A model generated the notes under the pieces. The model saw only the letters and a list, made by a program, of their open reading frames with translations. It did not search any database and had not been told where the DNA came from. Shown here piece after piece: positions 33,610 through 41,231 of a stretch of DNA of 64,000 nucleotides (its first letter is position 1; every line of letters begins with the position of its first letter). The position numbers and the translations under genes were made by a program. This DNA is from Desulfobacter vibrioformis DSM 8776 (GTDB lineage: Bacteria > Desulfobacterota > Desulfobacteria > Desulfobacterales > Desulfobacteraceae): the NCBI RefSeq assembly GCF_000745975.1, contig NZ_JQKJ01000020.1, positions 29,386 to 93,385 of the forward strand. Reading direction: 5' to 3'.

Positions 33610-34857
33610 TTATTGTTTTAATATATTGGGTACGGAAAGAGATCCTAATGGAAGTACCGTGATTTTGGCATCTTTACCTTTTTCTTCAAGTGCTTTTTCC
33701 AAAGCCGCCTCGACGCTCTCAAAAGGTTTAATGTGCACGGCTTTTATCTCGTCTTCCGGCAGTTCTGTAACCCCCCAGGTCTGTGCCCAGGTATTTATTT
33801 CAGCCATCTTGCCGGCTTTGTGATAGCCTAACTTATATTCGAGTTTTATCTTTTCAAGAACCTCGTGCGGTGTGCTGCAGGAAGCCATCAGATCAAAGAA
33901 AGTTTTCCCGCCTATTCCCATTCTGCATTGGGACACGAATATTAATATGCCATCTTCTTTAAGCGCAAGCTTACCATTATCTATCGCTTTTTGAGACTGA
34001 TAAAGGTCTATATCCATTGGATAAGGCGCCACGGAAATGACAATTTCAGCTTTTTCTTCTATATCAACACAAAATACTTTTTTGGCACTGTCTATGGCAG
34101 CATAAAAGGCGCCTACAAGATCTCCGCATGTGGTTTCATATACATTATGGTCTTTATCTAAAATCGTCATAATGGAAAACACTTGAATGTCTTTTAATAC
34201 ATTCATGGCATCCATCATATCTTCATGTACGGGGTTGCCGTCCAATGCAAGGGCTTTTGCACTTTTATTTAAAGCCAGCTTGTGGTTTTGCGTTATGGTC
34301 TCATAGGATGCCACACCAGGTAAGAAGCCTTTTCTGCCACCTGTATATCCGGCAAAATAGTGGGGTTCCACAGAACCGATAACTACCGTTTTTTTAGCTT
34401 CTGCTACAATTTTATTAAGGTACATCTCAGTACCGTTTGTAGATTTACCTAGATAGACCATCTCATCATTTTTAGCATCATGTGCCCATATTCTATCTTT
34501 GGCTTTGAGGTCCTGATAAATCTCTTTGCCAAAAATGTATTCGTATTCCTCATCATTCGGAGCTCTGTGAGCACCGGTAGCGATGATGAAATAGATATCT
34601 TTATCTTTTATATCATCATAAATTACGCGAAGAACTTTTGCTGTAGGCGTAGGCCGAGTCCCGTCATTTACAATAAATACGACTCTTTCATCACCGGTCA
34701 TAAACTCTGCAAAATTAGCATTTTCCAAATTTTTTGAAAATTCAGAAGCAAACTCTCTTTTTTCTACATCATTTGGAAAATATACGCCTTGCAGGTTGTT
34801 ATCATTAATTTCAACTTCAATTTTTTCCTTACCGTACGGTATCAATACTTTTGCCAT
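33610..34857 (-). CDS. larA: Nickel-pincer lactate racemase-like protein (LarA family)
   Basis: A 415-residue LarA-family (DUF2088) protein. Key segments are VNDGTRPTPT, IATGAHRAP (cofactor/substrate His), SVEPHYFAGYTGGRKGFLPG (His and the Lys that carries the Ni-pincer nucleotide) and FVSQCRMGIGG. LarA interconverts D- and L-lactate; relatives racemise other 2-hydroxy acids. It lies downstream of GlcD-type and Fe-S genes, which suits lactate or hydroxyacid use. The gene is visibly richer in A/T and AAA/GAA/ATA codons than its neighbours, hinting at separate origin. larB/larC/larE maturation genes are not in this window. Confidence 0.85.
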   Translation of the reverse strand: MAKVLIPYGKEKIEVEINDNNLQGVYFPNDVEKREFASEFSKNLENANFAEFMTGDERVVFIVNDGTRPTPTAKVLRVIYDDIKDKDIYFIIATGAHRAPNDEEYEYIFGKEIYQDLKAKDRIWAHDAKNDEMVYLGKSTNGTEMYLNKIVAEAKKTVVIGSVEPHYFAGYTGGRKGFLPGVASYETITQNHKLALNKSAKALALDGNPVHEDMMDAMNVLKDIQVFSIMTILDKDHNVYETTCGDLVGAFYAAIDSAKKVFCVDIEEKAEIVISVAPYPMDIDLYQSQKAIDNGKLALKEDGILIFVSQCRMGIGGKTFFDLMASCSTPHEVLEKIKLEYKLGYHKAGKMAEINTWAQTWGVTELPEDEIKAVHIKPFESVEAALEKALEEKGKDAKITVLPLGSLSVPNILKQ

Positions 34858-34959
34858 TGCGTTCTCCTTCCTGGAGTTATTTTTTTAACAATTCTGTATC
34901 GGGTTTTCTCTATGACCTGTTTGCCTGCCTTTTAATCCAACTTCTTTATCTATTACGTT

Positions 34960-35029
34960 CACGGCGGATAAAAATTAAAATCTTCGGCATATATTCATAT
35001 TCCGGGGATTAAGATTTTTATCCGCCGTG
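34960..35029. repeat. Perfect 16-bp inverted repeat between larA-like and Fe-S genes
   Basis: CACGGCGGATAAAAAT (34960-34975) and its exact complement (35014-35029) surround a 38-base spacer that itself has AAATCTT/AAGATTT-like pairing. It lies in the 234-base gap. There is no T-run on the minus strand, so it may be an mRNA processing or stability element rather than a terminator. Confidence 0.75.
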
Positions 35030-35091
35030 GGTTCCAACAGGAGGCATACGCTCACCATTGGACGAAAAGATCATCTATGTATAGGCTGGGT

Positions 35092-36042
35092 TTAGCGTAT
35101 TGGGCCCATTTGATTTAACTTCTCCATAAAGGTATCAATTTCTGCCTGGAATAACTGTTTGTCACCTCTAGGAATCTGAACCAAATGGATTCGCTCGGGA
35201 TTAATATCAAGAGATTCAAGGGTTTGCTTCATTTTTGTCACTCGTTTTTGGGCGGCGACATTGCCGTCATGGGTACATTCGCCATCCGGACAAACGCCGA
35301 CCAGAACGCCCCATGCCTGGTTAAGGAACGGAGTCAATAAAAGATTTTTATCAAGACGGCCGCCACACAAGTTCACCAGGATTTCATACTCCTTGTCATG
35401 GGTTTCCGATTCCGGCAGTTTGGAATTCTGAATGTCAGAATGGTATGACCAGTTACAGGCAAACACAATGGCCTTGGCAGAGGTATGGGATTGGAGGAAC
35501 TCAGTTGCTCTCCTGTCCATTTCAGCCGTATCAGTACCAAATGATAATGGAATGGTTATCGCTTCAATGGGACAAATTTCAACACAGATGCCGCAGGACT
35601 TGCATTTTACCGGATCCACGACAATGCCCTCACCGTCAACAAAATCCCGGGCATCATGGGGACAGGCCCTGACGCACTGCAGACACCTGGCACAGGAACG
35701 GGCCGTAATTGATGTGGTACCCGGACCCTTGTATCCCAATTCAACCAGATCTCTTCTAAGGTCCAGCATAATATCCGTTATTTGAACCCCGGAGGAGCAG
35801 GCAGCTTCGCACCGTTTGCAGAAAAAACAACTGAACGATTTTTCCGCAATCTCCGTTGTCAATTCAACCTCGCCGGTCAAAAGTCCGTGGGCTAAAATAT
35901 TTTTACCCCTGGGTGCATCGGATTCCCACCGGGTGAATTTAAACATGGGGCAGTGCTCGTAACAGTATCCGCACCGGATGCACTTGGCCAGCATGCCTTC
36001 CCATTTTTCTAGATTTTTAAATTTTATTTTTTCTGTCTGCAT
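35092..36042 (-). CDS. Fe-S oxidoreductase subunit: HdrC/ferredoxin-like plus MvhD domain
   Basis: A 316-residue protein with two parts. Residues 1-170 contain several [4Fe-4S] motifs: CIRCGYCYEHC, CFFCKRCEAAC, CARCLQCVRACP and CKSCGICVEICP. Residues ~185-310 are an MvhD (delta-subunit) domain with FACNWSYHSD, NLCGGRLD and GVCPDGECTHDGN, the [2Fe-2S] type. MvhD proteins carry electrons to heterodisulfide-reductase-type complexes. Next to a GlcD-like flavoprotein it probably accepts electrons from hydroxyacid oxidation and passes them to an Hdr or quinone partner. AGGGAC precedes the ATG; it lies 24 bp after the flavoprotein gene. Confidence 0.88.
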   Translation of the reverse strand: MQTEKIKFKNLEKWEGMLAKCIRCGYCYEHCPMFKFTRWESDAPRGKNILAHGLLTGEVELTTEIAEKSFSCFFCKRCEAACSSGVQITDIMLDLRRDLVELGYKGPGTTSITARSCARCLQCVRACPHDARDFVDGEGIVVDPVKCKSCGICVEICPIEAITIPLSFGTDTAEMDRRATEFLQSHTSAKAIVFACNWSYHSDIQNSKLPESETHDKEYEILVNLCGGRLDKNLLLTPFLNQAWGVLVGVCPDGECTHDGNVAAQKRVTKMKQTLESLDINPERIHLVQIPRGDKQLFQAEIDTFMEKLNQMGPIR

Positions 36043-36066
36043 AACAATAGTCCCTGTGATCCTTTA

Positions 36067-37500
36067 TCAGCTGTTGACAGCATATCTAAGGTTAGTAGCC
36101 TTGACCCAGTTATCCGGAGCCTGCATCAGTTTGCCTGGATTGAGAATGTTGTTGGGGTCCAGAGCCGCTTTGATGGCAGCCATCATTTTCAGGGAATCTC
36201 TTTTCTCTGTCTTGAAGGCTAAGGCCTTGGAAATGCCGATACCGTGCTCAGCAGAAGTGGTGCCGTGGATGGAATTTACATATTCATAGATCTCGGCAAT
36301 GGCTCTCTGGGCACCCTCCCATTGCTTTTCCTTGCTGGTATCCATCATGATTTTGGTGTGCATGCACCCGGATCCGCAATGTCCATAAGCTGTCATAATG
36401 ATGCCGTTTTTTTCAGCGGCTTCATGGATTTTGGCGGCCATATCCGCCATCTTGGAATAGGGTACTGCCATATCGTCAGCCAGGGATGTGGAAGCCATAC
36501 TGGTGTCAAATTGTGACAGGGCAGGGAATAATTTCTTACGGCCCATGAAGATCTGTTCGCGCTCTTTGGCATCAAAGCTGTACCAGAGATCAGCACCGTT
36601 GTTCTTTGCGCAGATATCTTTCATTTTTTGAACTTCATAATCCACGGCTTCCTTCACTTTTCCGTCGGATTCAAAAAGCAGGGAGGCGGCCACTTCCTTA
36701 AGGCCCAGGTTCATGGTTTTATTTACCGCCTTGATGGCAACGTCATCCACCAGCTCAAGCATGGAGGGGATGGTGCCCGAGGCCATGATATCAGCGATGG
36801 CATTGCCGGCATCCCTGAGAGTGTCAAAATTGGCAACACCCAGACATCTGAATTCGGGGATGGGTACAAAACTCATGGTCGCTTCCACCACAACACCCAG
36901 GGTGCCTTCCGACCCCACAATGAGTTTTTCAAGCTGGTAACCGGACGCCTCCACCCGGGTATAGGTGCCCAGGGTTACCAGGTCGCCATTAGCCAGAACC
37001 ACTTTTAAGCCCAGCACCGCATCCCGGGTTGCACCGTATTTTACTGAACGAACGCCCGACGCATTGTTGCCGATCTCGCCGCCGATGGTGGCGATACGTG
37101 AAGAAGCCGGTGTCGGGGGATAGAAAACCCCGTAAGGTTTAAGCGCTGCGTTGAGATCATCATCCACCACCCCGGGTTCCACCCGGCAGTAAACATCGGG
37201 CATGTTGATTTCAAGTATCCGGTTCATGTTCTTCATGTCCAGAAGAATGCCGCCCATGGACGACACGGTCTGCCCGCACATGCCCGAGCCGCCGCCCCTG
37301 GGGACAACCGGTATTTTTGCCTCATTGGCATAGGCCATTACTTTTTGAACCTGACCGGTATTGTCAGGTCTGACAACAACCCATGGTGCGGCATGGTAAA
37401 CAGATGCGTCTGCGCCATAAATATACAGGTCAAGCGGATCTGTCTTTATGTTTTTTTCCCCGACTATTTCCCTAAGTCTGGGAAGATCGACCGTATTCAT
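36067..37500 (-). CDS. FAD-linked D-lactate/glycolate dehydrogenase (GlcD type)
   Basis: A 477-residue flavoprotein of the VAO/PCMH fold. The FAD-binding loop is VVPRGGGSGMCGQTVS. The middle part (IGGEIGNNASGVRSVKYG, VGSEGTLGVV) and the C-terminal cap (HCGSGCMHTKIMMD, SAEHGIGISKA, DPNNILNPGKL) are complete. It oxidises D-lactate or another 2-hydroxy acid to the keto acid. Immediately downstream lies the Fe-S/MvhD protein that should take its electrons, then the lactate racemase-like gene, so the three would let the cell use both lactate enantiomers. GAAAGGATATCAA precedes the ATG. Confidence 0.9.
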   Translation of the reverse strand: MNTVDLPRLREIVGEKNIKTDPLDLYIYGADASVYHAAPWVVVRPDNTGQVQKVMAYANEAKIPVVPRGGGSGMCGQTVSSMGGILLDMKNMNRILEINMPDVYCRVEPGVVDDDLNAALKPYGVFYPPTPASSRIATIGGEIGNNASGVRSVKYGATRDAVLGLKVVLANGDLVTLGTYTRVEASGYQLEKLIVGSEGTLGVVVEATMSFVPIPEFRCLGVANFDTLRDAGNAIADIMASGTIPSMLELVDDVAIKAVNKTMNLGLKEVAASLLFESDGKVKEAVDYEVQKMKDICAKNNGADLWYSFDAKEREQIFMGRKKLFPALSQFDTSMASTSLADDMAVPYSKMADMAAKIHEAAEKNGIIMTAYGHCGSGCMHTKIMMDTSKEKQWEGAQRAIAEIYEYVNSIHGTTSAEHGIGISKALAFKTEKRDSLKMMAAIKAALDPNNILNPGKLMQAPDNWVKATNLRYAVNS

Positions 37501-37707
37501 TTGATATCCTTTCCTGATGAAATTATTAAAACCAGTGGGTCTAAAAAGTCTCTATTCTATTTAATTCGCTAATATATTCACAACTGTTTTAAAAATTCAA
37601 TCCCCTTTACCTTTACGGTATTAATAAGTGTTTGCTTTTCTAAAAAGCCGAATTATTAACTTGAATTTTTTGGTATTGACAGATATGTGCTAACCTCCTT
37701 CAAAGGG

Positions 37708-38271
37708 TTATCTTGGCAGGGCCGGCATCAGCATATCGTCATTGATTCTGAAAAAACCGCTAAAATGCTCCAGCCAATATGCGTGGTAAACGATATTATC
37801 GCTGTTGAAGACTGTAACCTCACCCCTTTTTTCTGACGCATAGATAAAATACATCCGGCCGCTGGGATCCACCTGGTAGACCATGGCGGCAAGATCATTA
37901 TCCAGCACGATCAGGTCCCCGTTTTGAACATCATCGGCTTCAATACCGTGGGTATTGCCCAATAAAAGGTCCATGGGCATAAAGGCCTTGTATATCAGCC
38001 CGGCCCGGGATGCCGCCCCGGTGTAAATGGAGTAAAAAAGCCAGGAATTATCCGTGCTTCCGGTCTGTTTAGGGCGTCCGCCGAATATAAAAGGCATCCC
38101 GATAAACTGTTCTGCAGTTGATGGAATGAACTGACAGAAAAGTACGGCAGGCGTTGAGTCCACTGGCGTCTGGGTCTGCTGTGCCTCCATGACAAGGGAA
38201 TGGCTGGCCAGGGCCGGAACAGCCCAGATCATAACCAGTATCGCATATATATATATGGTAGGTCTTTTCAT
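37708..38271 (-). CDS. Exported NlpC/P60-like protein lacking the catalytic Cys
   Basis: A 187-residue protein with a clear Sec signal peptide (MKRPTIYIYAILVMIWAVPALA). The mature part resembles an NlpC/P60 domain: FIGMPFIFGGRPKQTGSTDNSW matches the family's YxxGGxxxxGxDCSG-L, and GDLIVLDN corresponds to GDLVFF. The catalytic Cys is replaced by Asn (DNS for DCS), and the usual His in HVGIY is replaced (AAMVYQV). It is therefore probably not a peptidase; it may bind cell wall or be a regulator. ATG 38271 is used over 38313 because the signal peptide starts there. Divergent from gabT. Confidence 0.65.
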   Translation of the reverse strand: MKRPTIYIYAILVMIWAVPALASHSLVMEAQQTQTPVDSTPAVLFCQFIPSTAEQFIGMPFIFGGRPKQTGSTDNSWLFYSIYTGAASRAGLIYKAFMPMDLLLGNTHGIEADDVQNGDLIVLDNDLAAMVYQVDPSGRMYFIYASEKRGEVTVFNSDNIVYHAYWLEHFSGFFRINDDMLMPALPR

Positions 38272-38361
38272 TTTTCTTTTCTGCCCACAAGGGGGAAATT
38301 TATATCCCGGCATTTCTAAAATCTGCCGGGGACGTCTATTTACACTACCTGTTTTTGAAAC

Positions 38362-38380
38362 CTTTCGTCAAGAACGAAAG
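38362..38380 (+). promoter_or_regulatory. Palindromic upstream activator site of the gab operon
   Basis: A perfect inverted repeat, CTTTCGT (38362-38368), CAAGA, ACGAAAG (38374-38380), centred about 84 bases upstream of the predicted sigma-54 start. That is the usual distance for an NtrC-type enhancer site. The likely binder is the response regulator at 43345. Confidence 0.55.
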
Positions 38381-38428
38381 TCGGGTTACGGTAAACACCT
38401 TGCAGAATTTTTAAAATGTTTTTCAATT

Positions 38429-38444
38429 AGGCACGAATCCTGCT
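38429..38444 (+). promoter_or_regulatory. Sigma-54-like promoter of the gabTD operon
   Basis: AGGCAC-GAATC-CTGCT keeps the invariant GG and GC at the right spacing, with one mismatch in each half to TGGCAC-N5-TTGCT. The start would be near 38455, giving a 40-base leader to gabT with AGAAAGGAT as ribosome site. Confidence 0.65.
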
Positions 38445-38493
38445 TTTTTGATATTTGTGTACAACCCTATAAAAAGTCAGAAAGGATAAAAAA

Positions 38494-39741
38494 ATGACTT
38501 GTATTGATGACATTCAAACCCTTAGAAACCAGGTGATTCCAAACGGTCATGCCTCCGGCACCACCTGCTATGTTGATTCGGCCAAAGGGGCCATTATCAC
38601 TGATGTTCAAGGCAAACAATATATCGATTTTGCCGGCGGCATTGCCGTGATGAACGTGGGTCACAGCCATCCCAAGGTGGTGGCTGCCATTAAAGCCCAG
38701 GCCGAGAAATTCACCCACACCTGCTTTATGGTAAATCCCTATGATGTTGCGGTACGCCTGGCCGACCGGCTGTGTAAGATCACCCCGGGCACCTTTGACA
38801 AAAAAGCCCTTTTTGTCAACTCCGGGGCCGAAGCGGTGGAAAACGCGGTAAAAATCGCCCGCTATTACACCCAAAGACAGGGGGTTGTGACATTTGACGG
38901 CTCCTACCATGGCCGTACCTATCTCACCATGGCCATGACCACCAAGGTAAAGCCCTATAAATGCGGATTCGGCCCCCTGGCCCCGGAAGTGTACCGGGCA
39001 CCCTTTGGTAATTTCAAGGCGTTTACCGATTTTTTCATCACCGGCATTAACCCTGAAAACACCGCAGCTGTCGTTATCGAGCCCATCCAGGGTGAAGGTG
39101 GGTTTATTGCCCCGCCTGCGGACTTTTTGCCCCAGGTGGCACAGTTCTGTAAGGATAACGGCATTGTTTTTATTGCGGATGAAATCCAGTCCGGCATGGG
39201 CCGGTCCGGCAAGATGTTCGCCATTGAGAATTTCGGCGTGGAACCGGATCTGATGACCGTGGCCAAAAGTATTGCTGCGGGCATGCCCTTAAGCGCGGTG
39301 GTGGGCAGAAAAGAGATCATGGATTCTGTACATCCCGGCGGTTTAGGCGGCACATACGGTGCCAACCCTGTGGCCTGTGCCGCTGCCCATGCGGTACTGG
39401 ATATCTTTGAAGAGGAAAATCTTCTGGAAAAAGCCCAAGCCATCGGTGAAAAGCTTGGCGCAACCTTTGGTGCCTGGACACAAAAATTTGATCATGTGGG
39501 TGAGGTCAGAGGGATTGGCGCCATGCGGGGATACACCATTGTCAATGCCGACGGCACCCCTGCCCCGGACAAGGCCAAAACGTTGTCTGCTTACTGTTTT
39601 GACAACGGGTTGATCACCCTGGTCTGCGGCATTGAAGGCAATGTCATCCGGGTATTGATGCCCCTGGTCATTGAAGATGATCAACTGCAAAAGGGGCTGG
39701 ATATAATGGAAGCCGGGCTGGCCAGCCTGACTGGCTGTTAA
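38494..39741 (+). CDS. gabT: 4-aminobutyrate (omega-amino acid) aminotransferase
   Basis: A 415-residue class III PLP aminotransferase. Visible motifs: YIDFAGGIAVMNVGHSHP at the N-terminus, SGAEAVENAVKIAR for PLP phosphate, FDGSYHGRT, the DEIQSGMGRSG segment and the Schiff-base Lys in TVAKSIAAGMPL. It moves the amino group of GABA to 2-oxoglutarate, giving succinate semialdehyde, which the next gene product oxidises. Close relatives take other omega-amino acids, so GABA is the likely but not exclusive substrate. It is the first gene of a gabT-gabD-kinase-regulator operon behind a sigma-54-like promoter. Confidence 0.92.
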   Translation: MTCIDDIQTLRNQVIPNGHASGTTCYVDSAKGAIITDVQGKQYIDFAGGIAVMNVGHSHPKVVAAIKAQAEKFTHTCFMVNPYDVAVRLADRLCKITPGTFDKKALFVNSGAEAVENAVKIARYYTQRQGVVTFDGSYHGRTYLTMAMTTKVKPYKCGFGPLAPEVYRAPFGNFKAFTDFFITGINPENTAAVVIEPIQGEGGFIAPPADFLPQVAQFCKDNGIVFIADEIQSGMGRSGKMFAIENFGVEPDLMTVAKSIAAGMPLSAVVGRKEIMDSVHPGGLGGTYGANPVACAAAHAVLDIFEEENLLEKAQAIGEKLGATFGAWTQKFDHVGEVRGIGAMRGYTIVNADGTPAPDKAKTLSAYCFDNGLITLVCGIEGNVIRVLMPLVIEDDQLQKGLDIMEAGLASLTGC

Positions 39742-39752
39742 AAGGGGTTAAC

Positions 39753-41207
39753 ATGCTCAAAATAAAAAACACAGCGCTCTTTTGCCGGCATTGTTTTATT
39801 CAGGATGAGTGGGTTGCCGCAGACAGCGGCAAAACCGTTGACGTAACCAATCCTGCCACAGGTCAGATTCTTGGTACGGTTCCTTTTTGCGGCGCAGATG
39901 AGACACAGAGGGCCATTAACGCGGCCAATGAAAGTCTGGATGCCTGGCGGTCCAAAACCGCCGGGGAGCGCTCGGCCATCCTGCGAAAGTGGTATGACCT
40001 GCTCATGGAAAACCAGGAGGATTTAGCCGTAATCATGACCGCGGAACAAGGCAAGCCCCTGGCGGAATCCCGGGGCGAGATCGCCTATGCCGCCGCCTTT
40101 TTTGAATGGTTTGCCGAAGAGGCCAAACGGGTATACGGGGATGTGATCCCCCAGACCGTGGCCTCCCAGCGCCTGGTGGTAATCAAACAGCCTGTGGGGG
40201 TGGTGGCCGCCATTACCCCGTGGAATTTCCCCAGTGCCATGATCACCAGAAAGGCAGGCGCAGCCCTGGCCGCCGGCTGCACCATGGTATTGAAGCCGGC
40301 AACAGCCACCCCGTTTTCAGCCCTGGCCATTGCAAAACTTGGGCAACAGGCAGGGGTGCCCAAAGGGGTGTTCAATGTGGTGACCGGCTCATCCTCCGCC
40401 ATTGGCGGGGAACTTACAGCCAACCCAATTGTCCGCAAACTGACCTTCACCGGCTCCACCCAGGTGGGTAAAAAGCTGATGAGGGACTGCGCCGGAACCA
40501 TGAAGCGGCTTTCCATGGAGCTGGGGGGAAATGCCCCGTTTATTGTGTTTGACGATGCAGATATTGATGCGGCCGTGGAAGGTGCCATGGCGTGCAAATA
40601 CCGCAACTCCGGCCAGACCTGTGTGTGCGCCAACCGGATGTATGTCCAGGCCGGCGTGTATGATGAATTTTGCCGGAAGCTGACAGCGGCTGTGCAAGAA
40701 CTGAAGGTGGGCAATGGGTTTGATGACGGGGTTCAACAGGGCCCGCTCATTGATATGGCTGCCGTGGAAACCGTGGAAAGCCACATCAAAGATGCCGTGG
40801 ACAAGGGCGGAAAAGTCCTGGCCGGCGGCACGCGCCATGCCCTGGGCCGCACCTTTTTTGCGCCCACCATTATTGCGGATGTCACCGATGACATGCGGGT
40901 GGCCAGAGAGGAAACCTTTGGTCCCCTGGCCCCGGTTTTCAAGTTTGACACGGAAGAGGAAGTGGTCCGCAAAGCCAATGATACGGAATTTGGGCTGGCT
41001 GCCTATTTTTACACCAGGGATATGGCAAGAAGCTGGCGCATCGGAGAAAAACTGGAATATGGCCTGGTGGGTATCAATTCCGGCATTATCTCCAACCCGG
41101 TGGCCCCCTTTGGCGGAGTCAAAGAGTCAGGTAACGGTCGGGAAGGCTCAAAATACGGGCTGGACGATTATCTGGAAATCAAATACATGTGTATGGCAGG
41201 TATATAA
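39753..41207 (+). CDS. gabD: Succinate-semialdehyde dehydrogenase (NADP+ type)
   Basis: A 484-residue aldehyde dehydrogenase. NAD(P) binding is shown by ITPWNFPSAMITRKAGAALAAGC and FTGSTQVGK, the general base Glu by MELGGNAPF, and the nucleophilic Cys by NSGQTCVCANRMYV. The C-terminal FGGVKESGNGREGSKYG fits GabD closely. It oxidises succinate semialdehyde to succinate, finishing GABA breakdown. It begins 11 bp after gabT with AAAGGGGTTAAC before the ATG and is followed by the sensor kinase after 24 bp. Confidence 0.93.
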   Translation: MLKIKNTALFCRHCFIQDEWVAADSGKTVDVTNPATGQILGTVPFCGADETQRAINAANESLDAWRSKTAGERSAILRKWYDLLMENQEDLAVIMTAEQGKPLAESRGEIAYAAAFFEWFAEEAKRVYGDVIPQTVASQRLVVIKQPVGVVAAITPWNFPSAMITRKAGAALAAGCTMVLKPATATPFSALAIAKLGQQAGVPKGVFNVVTGSSSAIGGELTANPIVRKLTFTGSTQVGKKLMRDCAGTMKRLSMELGGNAPFIVFDDADIDAAVEGAMACKYRNSGQTCVCANRMYVQAGVYDEFCRKLTAAVQELKVGNGFDDGVQQGPLIDMAAVETVESHIKDAVDKGGKVLAGGTRHALGRTFFAPTIIADVTDDMRVAREETFGPLAPVFKFDTEEEVVRKANDTEFGLAAYFYTRDMARSWRIGEKLEYGLVGINSGIISNPVAPFGGVKESGNGREGSKYGLDDYLEIKYMCMAGI

Positions 41208-41231
41208 AGAAATACAGGAATCATCGCCCCC

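Noticed and set aside
35092..36042. Selenocysteine in the MvhD-type protein
   Set aside because: All expected cysteine positions are Cys or ordinary residues and no in-frame TGA interrupts the gene.
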